Source: Leucothrix pacifica
GTDB lineage: Bacteria > Pseudomonadota > Gammaproteobacteria > Thiotrichales > Thiotrichaceae
Assembly (NCBI RefSeq): GCF_003172875.1
Contig: NZ_QGKM01000006.1
Location: forward strand, 1-64,000
Direction of reading: 5' to 3'
DNA: 64,000 bases
The translations under genes and the position numbers were made by a program. The notes under the pieces are model-generated. The model was not told the origin of the DNA, ran no database searches, and was given only the letters and a program-made list of their open reading frames with translations. Below are positions 36,460 to 46,563 of this stretch, piece after piece (position 1 is the stretch's first letter; each line of letters begins with the position of its first letter).

Positions 36460-39168
36460 CTACTCAACCATCACACCAAAGACCAATGAGACTGATCCGC
36501 CGGGGTTAACATCTCCGGCACTTCCTTCGACTAATCCGGTATCACCCTCTGCCGGACTCTGAACTATGCTACCTTGTGTGATGGTTGGTAAAGCACCGCC
36601 ATCCGTGAAGTGACTGGTAAACTCAGGAATCGCATCATCAATTCGTACATTCTTAGCAATACTTGAACTAGTGTTGGTTGCGGTTAGGTTATACAGCACA
36701 CAGGTTCCCGGCTGAGCCTGAAATGCATCAAAGCTAAACACTGAACCACCATCAACATCTCCGTCACAATTCACATCCGGTGCTTGCTGTTTAGTGATGT
36801 TCATATTACTCATCGCAACAAACGTCATGTCCTGAGCTTTGACTGTGATGTTTACTGGCGTTCCGGCATCGGTAGTACCAATTGCGGTAATGTCTGTTAA
36901 GTTATGTGCTCCTAATGGTGCATTGGCCGGTGCAAACACCTTTGCAAAAATGGTTTTTCTCTCACCGATACCCAAGTCAAAACTTCCAACAGGCAAGTCA
37001 CCAGCACTCAACACACCATTACCGTCAGTATCTTCATACAGTACCGATGTCCAACCATCACCAGCCAATGTATCGGTGCTGGTCATATTGATTCCGGTAA
37101 ATACCGTATTGCCTGAGTTATGGATATCATGCGTATAAACAACACTGGATCCTGGCTCAACCTGAGCGCGATTATCTGGTTCAAGAATCAGATTTTGAGC
37201 AGCGGTCATGTAGACAGCGTCATGTTTAATATCACTCGCCTGAGTCAGAGGAGACTGCACCCTGAAATAAATACTGACGGCGTTGCCACTAAAATCAGCA
37301 TTTTTTGGCAAGGTTATCTTGGCACAAATTAACTTGCTGTCACCCGGCGCAATCAGCGCTGTATTGTTAACAACCGGGCCAAGCGTCGAACAGTTCGTCG
37401 CACCGGCATCGATATGAAATGCCACTCTCCAGCCAGCAGGAGCTGTACCGGCGACAAATGGGTTATCTTTACTGAACGTCAGATCAAAACTATCTGCAAC
37501 AGTACTGGTGTTATTTACATAAAGCTTGAATACACCCGACTCTCCTGGCGCCAGAATCAGTTGCGACTGAGCATTAGTCTCTGGCCCCGGGCCAACACCT
37601 AAAACACCGGCACCACCGATTGCTGCCACATTAGTAAGATCAACCTCGCTACCGGTGATTTCATCTAAATGATCAGTTACCGGATTAGAAACACTTGGAT
37701 CGTTTGCCGAAATCGCGGTCTTAGTGACATCAAAGCCCGCCCCACCATTATCACCGACAGCGCTGCCAGTCATTGGTAACTTCGCTTTCAGAACGACCGT
37801 ATAAGATTCACCGGGATCCAGTGGTCCGGTATCGACGACACTTGAGTTATCGGTATCAAGCAAAGGTGTATAACCATCACTGTGATACAAAGTAAATGTT
37901 GTGCCTGTCGGGAAGGTAGATCCAGCAGTATCGACGCTGATATCAAACGTATCGACTGAGTTACCACGGTTCCAGATGACGTTATCAAATGCTACGGTAC
38001 TGCCTAACGTAGCGGTGGTTTGAGAGACCGGTTCATCGATACCCTCAGCATCATTGGTAGTCGAACCGTTAGCAACCACCCCTGGCTCTGCAATCACTTC
38101 CAGAGGGACTTGATTCGTTTTTTGATCCGTAATCACTACAGCACTGTTGAAATACTGGAACTCTGCTGTATTTAACAAAGTAGAGGCTTCTAAAGTTGAG
38201 TCAAGTGTGACATCAAAACTAATTGTACCGCTGTCACCTGACACTACCGTTGCAATGATTGCAGTCACTTGGTTAGTACTTAGATTATCAGCGTCCATTG
38301 AGGCCTCAGCAAGGCCTGTACAGTCTGCATGGTAGGCGCAATAAATAACCGTGTCTGCACCAATACCTTGCGCGTCGGTTTTGTTATTGTCTGTCAAAGC
38401 AACACCAGAACCTGTCAGGCTCCACTCACCACTGTTTGCGACATAGTTCATGCCTTCAGGTAGTGCATCTATCAAAATTACATTTGAAGCATCTGATGTA
38501 CTCTGATTACTGTAGGTCAGTGTGACAGTGTAGGGGCCGCTCCCAGCTTCGCCGCTGTTAGAGCTGATACTCTTTGTGACTTGAATCACAGCTTTGTCAG
38601 AGACGATTACCTCATCTGCATTGGTCTGGCTTGCACCACTAAAGTCGCTCACACCTTCGACAAGTAGGTCAGCGGTTTGAGCATCCGTGGCGCTATCTGG
38701 CACTGTAGCGACGACGACAAAGTAAAACGCCTCTTCACTCGCCAACACTCCGGTGTCTGTAATTGGTGTCAGACTGTCTGCCACTCCATCCTGATTGACA
38801 TCCGGATAAATAGTGATGTTAGTAAGATCGTAATTATCCCCAGTAAGATTGCTCGCATTCAAGGTGAAGGTATCATCACCATTACCTGTATTGGTTAATA
38901 CATGAGGGAATGAAACAAGCTGTCCGGCAATGCCATACCGTGATTGATCGGACTCCAGGATAAATGCGCCGACCTGTTGAATAACCGTCTCTACCAAATT
39001 TGAAGTGGCGGTTTGTTCTATACCGGCAGAATCCTTGTAGGTAGCCGTTGCCTGATTCTTGATAATAGTTCCGGCAACTGGTGCTTTAGCATTCACTGCA
39101 CCTGACACTAATAGTAAAAACACCATTAGGTAGTTGATAAACTGATGACTTTTTTTATTTTGATTCAT
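36460..39168 (-). CDS. Exported DUF11-repeat surface protein, 902 residues
   Basis: A secreted or surface protein with a signal peptide (MNQNKKSHQFINYLMVFLLL, cleavage after VNAKA). A start module AGTIIKNQATATYKDSAG (about 30-48) matches the other large proteins of the cluster. Several DUF11-like domains follow (for example VIQVTKSISSNSGEAG, ALPEGMNYVANSG), with D-rich calcium-like loops (YPDVNQDGVADSL, DTDGNGVLSAGD). It ends with the penultimate module PDNRAQVEPGSSVVYTHD and a C-terminal DUF11 module (DDAIPEFTSHFTDGG). The frame is open to 39207, but the ATG at 39168 gives the signal peptide. Partners and ligand are unknown. Confidence 0.88.
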   Translation of the reverse strand: MNQNKKSHQFINYLMVFLLLVSGAVNAKAPVAGTIIKNQATATYKDSAGIEQTATSNLVETVIQQVGAFILESDQSRYGIAGQLVSFPHVLTNTGNGDDTFTLNASNLTGDNYDLTNITIYPDVNQDGVADSLTPITDTGVLASEEAFYFVVVATVPDSATDAQTADLLVEGVSDFSGASQTNADEVIVSDKAVIQVTKSISSNSGEAGSGPYTVTLTYSNQSTSDASNVILIDALPEGMNYVANSGEWSLTGSGVALTDNNKTDAQGIGADTVIYCAYHADCTGLAEASMDADNLSTNQVTAIIATVVSGDSGTISFDVTLDSTLEASTLLNTAEFQYFNSAVVITDQKTNQVPLEVIAEPGVVANGSTTNDAEGIDEPVSQTTATLGSTVAFDNVIWNRGNSVDTFDISVDTAGSTFPTGTTFTLYHSDGYTPLLDTDNSSVVDTGPLDPGESYTVVLKAKLPMTGSAVGDNGGAGFDVTKTAISANDPSVSNPVTDHLDEITGSEVDLTNVAAIGGAGVLGVGPGPETNAQSQLILAPGESGVFKLYVNNTSTVADSFDLTFSKDNPFVAGTAPAGWRVAFHIDAGATNCSTLGPVVNNTALIAPGDSKLICAKITLPKNADFSGNAVSIYFRVQSPLTQASDIKHDAVYMTAAQNLILEPDNRAQVEPGSSVVYTHDIHNSGNTVFTGINMTSTDTLAGDGWTSVLYEDTDGNGVLSAGDLPVGSFDLGIGERKTIFAKVFAPANAPLGAHNLTDITAIGTTDAGTPVNITVKAQDMTFVAMSNMNITKQQAPDVNCDGDVDGGSVFSFDAFQAQPGTCVLYNLTATNTSSSIAKNVRIDDAIPEFTSHFTDGGALPTITQGSIVQSPAEGDTGLVEGSAGDVNPGGSVSLVFGVMVE

Positions 39169-39257
39169 TATACAAGCCTGTTTCTTAACGTTTACGCGTA
39201 TCCCCACACCCGTTCATCGAACCTTGCACGAATGCAAGGCCGATGATCTTAGTTTGC

Positions 39258-40037
39258 TTACTTCACAGGGAACGGTGCATTAAAGCTGGTTGCCTTAGGT
39301 TGAACTGCCAGACTCAATGGTCGTCCACTTGCATCCAACAACATCAACTCAACTCTTCGGTTAATGACGCGTTCCGCCTTCGTGTCTCCCAGAATTGGTA
39401 ACTCTTCACCCAGTGGTGATACCAAAATCCGATCACGAGACAGCCCCTTATCCATGAAGTAATCAACAACGGTCTGCTGACGTCTTAATGCCAGCTGTCG
39501 ATTGTATGCTTGTGAGCCTTTACTATCAGTGAACGCCTGAACACTTAACTTCAATGATGGGTTTTTCTTCAACACCAACATATCGCGGTCCAATCTAGCT
39601 TGCTCAGAAGCATTCAAGCTGGATAGATCAAATCCGAAGTAAACGGCCGGCTCCCAAATTTCTCCATGAACAGCCTGCTTGACGTACTCTACCTTGTTTA
39701 CAACCTTAACTTTCTCAACCACTTTGATCTTGGTCTCAGGGACCATGACGCGCTTAACCCGGTCAACATACTTGATCGTTTCAACCGGCTTAATCTTTTC
39801 GACGATCTTGATCTTCTCCACTGGTTTGATCTTTTCAACAACTTTGACCTTCTCAACCACTTTCTCTTTCTCAACGACCTCCTTGACGATTTTTACGCGT
39901 TCAACCACTTCTGGCTTTGGCAGTTCACACACGTCTTCATATTTTGCGTAAAGATCATTCGTGCTGGCACAGCCACTGGCTAAAGTAATCACACCGGCTA
40001 CAGGCAAGATACGCTGAGCTAATTTATGACATTTCAT
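39258..40037 (-). CDS. OmpA-family outer-membrane lipoprotein with Val/Glu/Lys repeat linker
   Basis: A 259-residue protein. A lipobox-like LASGC gives Cys23 as the acylated residue. Residues about 41-120 are a linker of hexads such as VVEKVK, VVEKIK, PVEKIK, IVEKIK, PVETIK, YVDRVK. The C-terminal OmpA-like domain (about 130-250) has VYFGFDLSSLNASEQARLD, VQAFTDSKGSQAYNRQLALRR and ERVINRRVELML, the peptidoglycan-binding signature. It starts 2 bp after the 2126-residue barrel-protein gene, so the two are coupled and probably work together, the lipoprotein tying the barrel or fibre to the cell wall. Confidence 0.9.
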   Translation of the reverse strand: MKCHKLAQRILPVAGVITLASGCASTNDLYAKYEDVCELPKPEVVERVKIVKEVVEKEKVVEKVKVVEKIKPVEKIKIVEKIKPVETIKYVDRVKRVMVPETKIKVVEKVKVVNKVEYVKQAVHGEIWEPAVYFGFDLSSLNASEQARLDRDMLVLKKNPSLKLSVQAFTDSKGSQAYNRQLALRRQQTVVDYFMDKGLSRDRILVSPLGEELPILGDTKAERVINRRVELMLLDASGRPLSLAVQPKATSFNAPFPVK

Positions 40038-40039
40038 TA

Positions 40040-43000
40040 TTATTTTTCTCCTGTCAGCCAGTTCAGGCTATTTTCATCGAATTTATACTTCAGGCCGATG
40101 TACAGACCTTCGTCGTTATAATTTTCGGGATCAAGATCTTCATCCTCAAATCCAGTCACGTTATAACCAATACCCGCGCGAAGATTCTTTCTTACGAGGT
40201 AGTTAATACCAGCACCAAATGAGTATTGTTGCTCACCCATACCATCGGTAGCCAACACACCTGCATGAACATCAAGGTCTAAACGATTAGTTAGGTCATA
40301 AGTAAGACGTCCATCCAGTACAACTGCATCACTCTTAACACCGTCACAGTCTTCAGTTTTTCCACCTAAACGACCTGATAACAGTACGTCTTCGTTGATC
40401 TCATAGTTCTGATGCGTAGACAATATATGTGTACTACAGTCGCCGTTATCACCAGCACGCTCTTCTTTATTTTGATAGAAGAACAAAGAGTGTTGCTTGT
40501 TATCACGACGTGGGCGATATGCAAGGCCCAGCGTAAACGTGTTATCCATCAAGTCATCACCCGACTCTGGTAACTCATAGCGCAGCGTATCTTTCATTAA
40601 TACACTCCATTTTGAGTCTAAACGCTTTACGTAGTCTGCCTGCAGACCATAGTACTCACGGTCATCATCATGTCTTGTCTCAAGGCGTAGAGATGCAATT
40701 TGATCCGTTGAACGCTTATCAGTAATAGCAATAGACGCAGCCACAGAGTCACTACCATCTCCATCCAGGTTATTCACAATCTCCAGGTGCGGAGATATGG
40801 ATAAGCCCTCGGCCAGCTCATAGGTACCTCTGACCCCTGAAGCTGTTTCAAGATCACGCGAGTCAATTCCACCACGTACGCGGTACTCTGAGAAAAGCTC
40901 AGTTGATTTCAGGAAGTTTGACTTCACACCAATTGCAATGGTGTCTTGCTCATTGGTTGTTGAAGAAAGTCCACTCACACCTGAGAGGCTATTGATGCGC
41001 TCTCCCCGTGCATACAACTTTACTTTTTCATGAACCTGAAGGTCACCCGTCAACGCGATGCGACGACGATCAGAACTGTCAAAGTCCTGCTCATACTCAG
41101 CCGCAACAGAACCCTTTCTACCGGCGATATCCAGATTCTTCTTTATACCGACAATAAAGGTTTGGAACTCTTCATCTCCTGTCGTCTTCTCTTGCCTAAT
41201 GTGACGTACACCACCTTTTATATTCCAGTCTTTAACATCCATATCAGCGGTTACACCAATACTCTGCTCAAGATCATCCGTATCCAGCATCTTGCTGTGT
41301 ATTGCCTCAATCTCAGCATTCAGATCTTCGTAAATCTTCATCTCATGTTTAACACGAAGCTCTTCCCTGTTTTCAGCTATGCCTGCTGCAGAATTTATAA
41401 AGCCATCGCTGGCACGCCCCAGAGTGACAGTCGTTAATGACTTATCTTTCCACTCTTTAGCCATGTATAGACGTGTAGCAACACCAGAATCATTACTTAG
41501 ATCCCGGTGAGACATACGACCAACACTTCCACGAACCTCAAAGCCGTCATCATTTTTATATTCAGCCGTCACACCGTATAACTCGAAACCTTCGGAGTCA
41601 TGCTGGTTAACAGTGTAGTTCAAACCTAATTTAAAGCCTGGCGCTACTTCACTGCTCAAGCGGGCACCCGCAATGGTGTAGTCATTGCCATCACCCTCTA
41701 CATCGTAAGTTGCACGGATGTAAACAGGATTCAGGTCTTCATCTGAAATTGGCACTGTCTCGCTAAAGCTCAACTCGCCGGTCACAAAGTCCAGAGTGTA
41801 ATCACCAAATCTACTCAATGTTTCTGTCGTTAACACAACGCCTGGGTTATCACGAGAGACAGTGATGATCTCAATAGTTTCACTGTTGATCACCAGCGGC
41901 GCTTTCTCTAGCTTGTAATTCAGAGCGACGCCCTTTCCGCGAATACGATCGACGTAATTCTGCTCATCAAGCTCAGAGACAAATAACTGTGCTTCAACCG
42001 GGCCACTTTTCGTGACTAAGTTCGCACCAGTGAGAGTACGTTGAACACGCGTGACATCCTCATTCATAGAGTTGCCATCCGTGACAAAGTCACCCCACAT
42101 GACGCTATCTTTGTTCTTCTCCAGCTTAGCGTAAACCTTACTCCGGCTCTGCGCCTCATAGCCACGCTGTGAACTGTCTCCGTGAATTGGATACGACTTA
42201 TTTGGATTAATGTCGCGGAACAGTTGAGCATCATCTTCCTTGTCTGTATCTACAGACATTGTGAGATGCATATCACCACGAACCTTACCCTTTAAGAAGA
42301 ATGCTGCACGAGAGTCAACATCATCTTCAAGACCAGCATATGGAGAGCTTGATCCGCGATCAAACAGATGCCCGCCAACTTCAACTAAGCCGATTGCAAC
42401 CAGCGGTCGTAACGGAGCAACCTGAATTACATTCGTTTCAGCTCTCATAGATCCGTCACTAACACGAACCTTGATCGTTCCACTTCGCTCAGAACTTCGT
42501 AGGTGAACCGTGCGTAAACCATTTACAACACGCACTTGTCGTCCCTGTACCTGGTCCTGAACATCACGCTCAACCCACTGTCCGTCACTTGCTTCCAGAG
42601 TGACGAAGTTAACCCCTCGAGCCAAGTATCCATTAGCATCCAGTAGTTTGATCGTTACTGGCAAATAGGAACGTCCACCATCAGCCGGAAGTTGATCAGT
42701 TCGCTTTTCTAAAACTAACTTCTCTGCAGACACCGGACGATTAAAGGTACCTTTGGCCAGTACGCGTCTGTTTCCAAACATGTCTTTAGCCACAACCTCT
42801 AACTCATTCTTTCCTGGTTGCAACTGAACACCGTACCAAGCAGCTACTTGGGCTCTTTCACGACGATTCTCAATTTGCTCACCTAGCTGAGACTTTGGAA
42901 CCGCTTTACCATTAAGCATCAATGTCGGTGTCAAGCCTTTACGAGTCACAATCATGAAACGACCATCCAGGCTAACATTGCCTTTTGGCCACAGCCATAC

Positions 43001-46000
43001 ACCTTCTTTAGCCTGAGCCTTAGTCACCGATTTAATCACTTCTTTAGCAGGTGTCATCGTCTCCAAACCACGCGGTGTCTCAAGGCGGTCAGCCACCTCA
43101 TCAGAGATTTGCTCATACACGGTTGGGACTACACTTGCACTGTCAGCCAACTTTAATGCTTTCAGACGTGCGTAACTTGTTTTCTTGTCTAGATCAAAAC
43201 CGTGACGAACAGTAAAGAAGTCACCCGCTTCGTGAACGAAAGCTTCCTTTATAAGCTCTGCATCGAGTTTTGCTAGCGCTTCTTCCGCTAATTGCTGCTC
43301 TCTAAACTTCGACAGCTCAATCGAGTAGCCTGTGGTCAGACTCAGTTTAGTAGACTTTGATTTAGCAAATGACCTCAGGTTACTGTTCCTACCACTAGAA
43401 ATATCACCATCAATCTCACCAGTCTTCTGGAGATCATCTGTTATGATTTCCTTATCCGGGTCGTATTTCTGAGCATTTTCCAACATCCAGTCTGTCTTGC
43501 CGATATTGCGAGCTTTGATCTCAGCCTGAATTTCATCTCGGTTGACTTTCGGGCAAACCGCCGCGAAATCAGCTCGATGGAACTCACCACCAGTCAAATC
43601 TACTAAGCGAGAGTGTGGGTCAGCCATCTGACGATTATCAGTCGGTTTAAAGACGATCCCTTCTGGTAGTGTCAGAGGATCCATCTTGATGGCGTGATCA
43701 CCTGGGTCCAGACCATAGATACTATATTGACCATTAGCATCTGTGATCGCCCAAGTACCATCTTGCAGATAGAGCTTTACTCCACCGATTGGCCATTCGC
43801 CACCGTTTTGGATGTTGTTACAGTCAGCATCTACATAGACCTTACCGAAAATGATCGCTTTATCCTGAAGCACACCATCTCGCTCAATCTTAACGCGTAC
43901 TTTATCTTCATTTGACTCAAGCGCTACCCCCGTCGGAGTTTGTGCTGTTGCTTGGGCACTATTGATCCCGTCACTGCCAACTGCTCCGGCTGTCGTTCTG
44001 ACACGATAGCTCAAGGTATGCTCAACAGTATCAAGAACGCCGTCGGCAGCACCTTCAATAAAAGGCAAGTTGGTAAATAGTAGATTTGGTCGTGGCGCAC
44101 CTTCAGGGTCCGCAATCGGCACACCGTCCAAGGTCGCAGTGCCACTTACGTAGTTAAAGCCGCGAGGTAGAGTATCCCTGATCTTTACCGCATACAAACG
44201 TTGGCCAGAGTGGTTTTCGATACGAATCGAGTAATTTATAGAACTACCAACACTTACCTCACTAACTGATGCAGTCTTTTGCACAGATAAATCGGTATCT
44301 AACTCCGGATCAAGTGGAATATCGAAGATTAGCAGTGATGCTTGGGTGAAGATACCACTACCTGCAATATTGTCAGGACCATTAACACCGAAGGAGTAAT
44401 CATTAACCTCTCTCTCCGGACTAAATTCATCAACTTCACTAGGGAATGAGTATTGACCTGGTGGAGTGACACCGATGTAATATGAGCCATCAGGATCTAA
44501 TTCCGGAAACTCATAACGACCATCTTCATCCGTAACCTGTGGATCATAAGGAAGATCTGACATTGGATTGATCGCTGGCGAGCCATCAGCGTTTCGTATA
44601 GTAACCGTCGCGCCAGCAACCGGAGTATTGTAGGCTGAGTCGAACACAACACCCAAAGGATTGATTAGTGCAGCATCTTCAAGCACCTCTACTGCGCGTC
44701 CTGAACCAGGATCAGATACTGTCGCTGTTACTGTCAGATTCCCATCAGGTGAGCCATTAAGCACACAGCTGTCTGCGGCTTGAGTGTAATCAGGATCAGA
44801 CACACCAGCTGCAGGACAACTCGCACCGTCACCCAGCTCAGACTCACTCATTACGATAGATGATAAGCTACGGAAGATTCCTGTATTAGGACCAGTCTCC
44901 AGCAATGACACCAGCAGCGTATCTCCGGTGCCTGATGTTACCGTAACAACGATCGTTTCTGCTTTATCTTCGTCTTTGTTTACCGCGCTTGATGCTAGCT
45001 CAATGTAGACACCATCACGCACAGGATCATAACTTGATAACCCACTATCTAGCTGATAGATAGAAGCATCTTCAAAGTGATCATCATTGTAGAAATCAGG
45101 TGTACTGCTACCACCTTGAGTCAGTGATTTTTTGATATCTAAGACAGGCGTCAGGAAACGAATAGTAGCGTCAAATACCGTATCTGGCTGCTCACCTTCA
45201 TCACCACGTGTATTCCCTGGCTCAATGGTTGTACAGACGTTGTTACTGTAAAACTCAGTATCCGTTGCGTCGTCAAGATCGAATTTTGCCTGATTGAAAA
45301 TAGTCGTTGAAGTCACGTTTGGATTGATAGTGACATCAAACTCAAGCATACCACTCTGATTGGGCTGCATTTGATTTGCAGGAATATACAAACCAATTTT
45401 TGATATGACATCAACACCGTTCCAGCTAGTGAAACTAATCCAACGTGATGTATCTTCGTCTGCTCTCAGCTGAACCAAGATAACACCTTGATTTGGCGCT
45501 GCAATAGGTAGTGGCAACTTATCAAAGGTGACGTTTGCAGGAATAACATCCTCCAGCAACACGCCCATCACGATTTCGCCATCAATGCTTATTTCTTTTT
45601 CTGCTGGTTGAGCATCACCGATATTGCTGAAATCAATTTTGTACTTAATCGACTCACCCGCTTTCACAGGCACACCACAAACTGGCGTCGCAGTCTTTGA
45701 GAGAGTCAGCACTGCACCATCAATAATGTCGATTAAGTCATTGTTTACCCAATCTTCTGGTAAAGCTGATGACGAAATTTGTCCTGCGTTAAGAGCGCTA
45801 TTTTGCCCACCATGACCACCCTCTTCTGCTAGAATTTCAGCATAGCTTGCAGGATAGACGCGTACATTCATTCTGTACTCATCTCCTCTGACTGCATTAG
45901 CTAACGTGCTGCCCGAGATAACGAATTCGGTAACTTCACCCGGATCCATTTCAGGAACATGGTAGCAAGTGACATTCGATTCCAACGGCTCACAAGTCAC

Positions 46001-46420
46001 TGTGTTCCATAGAGGCTCTCCAGTATCAACAACACCATTCGAGTTTGTGTCACCATAGAGATTAAGGTTTTCCAGATTTCCTGAATCGCCCTCATCGTGA
46101 CGCACTCTTAAAATGTAATCTGAAGGCGTATTACCGGTATTGGTAAGACGATGTGGAAGATCAACAATTTTACTGGCACGCGTGTGACGCACGTTATCGC
46201 TAGTCAACAGTAGTGACCACTGCTTGCTGACTACGACACTAGACACATTTGAAAAGGCATGTTTTAACTGGCCATCTTCTGTATCAAACCAAGATATTTC
46301 AGCTTGGTTTGTGATTACCGTACCGGAGGTAGTTTTAGCCATCAACGGTGGGGAGAAGAGCACAAAGAGAAACATCAGGAAGCTTAAGGTTTTAGCCCCT
46401 AACCAATCAGGAATTCGCAT
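40040..46420 (-). CDS. Large DUF11/SdrD-like protein with C-terminal outer-membrane beta-barrel, 2126 residues
   Basis: Signal peptide (1-28, ending LMAKT). The start module SGTVITNQAEISWFDTEDG matches the other cluster proteins. DUF11-like domains (about 237-297 and 707-773), a CnaB-like unit (about 587-667), an SdrD B-like unit (about 850-953) and Ig/invasin-like regions (about 1215-1340) follow. From about 1350 the sequence is amphipathic strand-rich and continues to the end, with the last strand YIGLKYKF, a typical outer-membrane barrel C-signature, plus a 12-residue extension. I infer an outer-membrane anchor or exporter for the cluster's surface proteins. The barrel region does not match a family that I can name. 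Confidence 0.85.
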   Translation of the reverse strand: MRIPDWLGAKTLSFLMFLFVLFSPPLMAKTTSGTVITNQAEISWFDTEDGQLKHAFSNVSSVVVSKQWSLLLTSDNVRHTRASKIVDLPHRLTNTGNTPSDYILRVRHDEGDSGNLENLNLYGDTNSNGVVDTGEPLWNTVTCEPLESNVTCYHVPEMDPGEVTEFVISGSTLANAVRGDEYRMNVRVYPASYAEILAEEGGHGGQNSALNAGQISSSALPEDWVNNDLIDIIDGAVLTLSKTATPVCGVPVKAGESIKYKIDFSNIGDAQPAEKEISIDGEIVMGVLLEDVIPANVTFDKLPLPIAAPNQGVILVQLRADEDTSRWISFTSWNGVDVISKIGLYIPANQMQPNQSGMLEFDVTINPNVTSTTIFNQAKFDLDDATDTEFYSNNVCTTIEPGNTRGDEGEQPDTVFDATIRFLTPVLDIKKSLTQGGSSTPDFYNDDHFEDASIYQLDSGLSSYDPVRDGVYIELASSAVNKDEDKAETIVVTVTSGTGDTLLVSLLETGPNTGIFRSLSSIVMSESELGDGASCPAAGVSDPDYTQAADSCVLNGSPDGNLTVTATVSDPGSGRAVEVLEDAALINPLGVVFDSAYNTPVAGATVTIRNADGSPAINPMSDLPYDPQVTDEDGRYEFPELDPDGSYYIGVTPPGQYSFPSEVDEFSPEREVNDYSFGVNGPDNIAGSGIFTQASLLIFDIPLDPELDTDLSVQKTASVSEVSVGSSINYSIRIENHSGQRLYAVKIRDTLPRGFNYVSGTATLDGVPIADPEGAPRPNLLFTNLPFIEGAADGVLDTVEHTLSYRVRTTAGAVGSDGINSAQATAQTPTGVALESNEDKVRVKIERDGVLQDKAIIFGKVYVDADCNNIQNGGEWPIGGVKLYLQDGTWAITDANGQYSIYGLDPGDHAIKMDPLTLPEGIVFKPTDNRQMADPHSRLVDLTGGEFHRADFAAVCPKVNRDEIQAEIKARNIGKTDWMLENAQKYDPDKEIITDDLQKTGEIDGDISSGRNSNLRSFAKSKSTKLSLTTGYSIELSKFREQQLAEEALAKLDAELIKEAFVHEAGDFFTVRHGFDLDKKTSYARLKALKLADSASVVPTVYEQISDEVADRLETPRGLETMTPAKEVIKSVTKAQAKEGVWLWPKGNVSLDGRFMIVTRKGLTPTLMLNGKAVPKSQLGEQIENRRERAQVAAWYGVQLQPGKNELEVVAKDMFGNRRVLAKGTFNRPVSAEKLVLEKRTDQLPADGGRSYLPVTIKLLDANGYLARGVNFVTLEASDGQWVERDVQDQVQGRQVRVVNGLRTVHLRSSERSGTIKVRVSDGSMRAETNVIQVAPLRPLVAIGLVEVGGHLFDRGSSSPYAGLEDDVDSRAAFFLKGKVRGDMHLTMSVDTDKEDDAQLFRDINPNKSYPIHGDSSQRGYEAQSRSKVYAKLEKNKDSVMWGDFVTDGNSMNEDVTRVQRTLTGANLVTKSGPVEAQLFVSELDEQNYVDRIRGKGVALNYKLEKAPLVINSETIEIITVSRDNPGVVLTTETLSRFGDYTLDFVTGELSFSETVPISDEDLNPVYIRATYDVEGDGNDYTIAGARLSSEVAPGFKLGLNYTVNQHDSEGFELYGVTAEYKNDDGFEVRGSVGRMSHRDLSNDSGVATRLYMAKEWKDKSLTTVTLGRASDGFINSAAGIAENREELRVKHEMKIYEDLNAEIEAIHSKMLDTDDLEQSIGVTADMDVKDWNIKGGVRHIRQEKTTGDEEFQTFIVGIKKNLDIAGRKGSVAAEYEQDFDSSDRRRIALTGDLQVHEKVKLYARGERINSLSGVSGLSSTTNEQDTIAIGVKSNFLKSTELFSEYRVRGGIDSRDLETASGVRGTYELAEGLSISPHLEIVNNLDGDGSDSVAASIAITDKRSTDQIASLRLETRHDDDREYYGLQADYVKRLDSKWSVLMKDTLRYELPESGDDLMDNTFTLGLAYRPRRDNKQHSLFFYQNKEERAGDNGDCSTHILSTHQNYEINEDVLLSGRLGGKTEDCDGVKSDAVVLDGRLTYDLTNRLDLDVHAGVLATDGMGEQQYSFGAGINYLVRKNLRAGIGYNVTGFEDEDLDPENYNDEGLYIGLKYKFDENSLNWLTGEK

Positions 46421-46483
46421 TATTGACTACCATTTTTATTATTTTTATAACTCCGGGCTGCGGAGCAAGCAAAAAGACGGTTT

Positions 46484-46522
46484 GCTTCTGAATGCTCCCG
46501 CCAGGCAGAAGCATTCAGAAGC
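46484..46522 (-). terminator. Terminator between the 987-residue and 2126-residue protein genes
   Basis: A perfect 13-bp inverted repeat (GCTTCTGAATGCT at 46484-46496 and its complement at 46510-46522) with a 13-nt loop. On the minus strand it is followed by AAACCGTCTTTTTGC, a T-tract. A further small hairpin CTCCG/CGGAG lies at 46451-46465. Confidence 0.75.
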
Positions 46523-46546
46523 CCTCTCACCATATTGGGCGAGAGG
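46523..46546 (-). repeat. Second hairpin in the same intergenic gap
   Basis: CCTCTC (46523-46528) pairs with GAGAGG (46541-46546) around a 12-nt loop, just after the stop of the 987-residue gene. With the adjacent 13-bp hairpin it gives two stacked stems, which could tune readthrough or protect the 3' end of the transcript. Confidence 0.5.
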
Positions 46547-46563
46547 ACGTCAGGTTCAACTGA

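Noticed and set aside
39666-39983. Long plus-strand frames rich in Asn/Leu/Phe opposite the OmpA lipoprotein gene.
   Set aside because: They are antisense shadows of the VEK repeat (repeated codons give low-complexity reverse frames) and have no ribosome site or family match.
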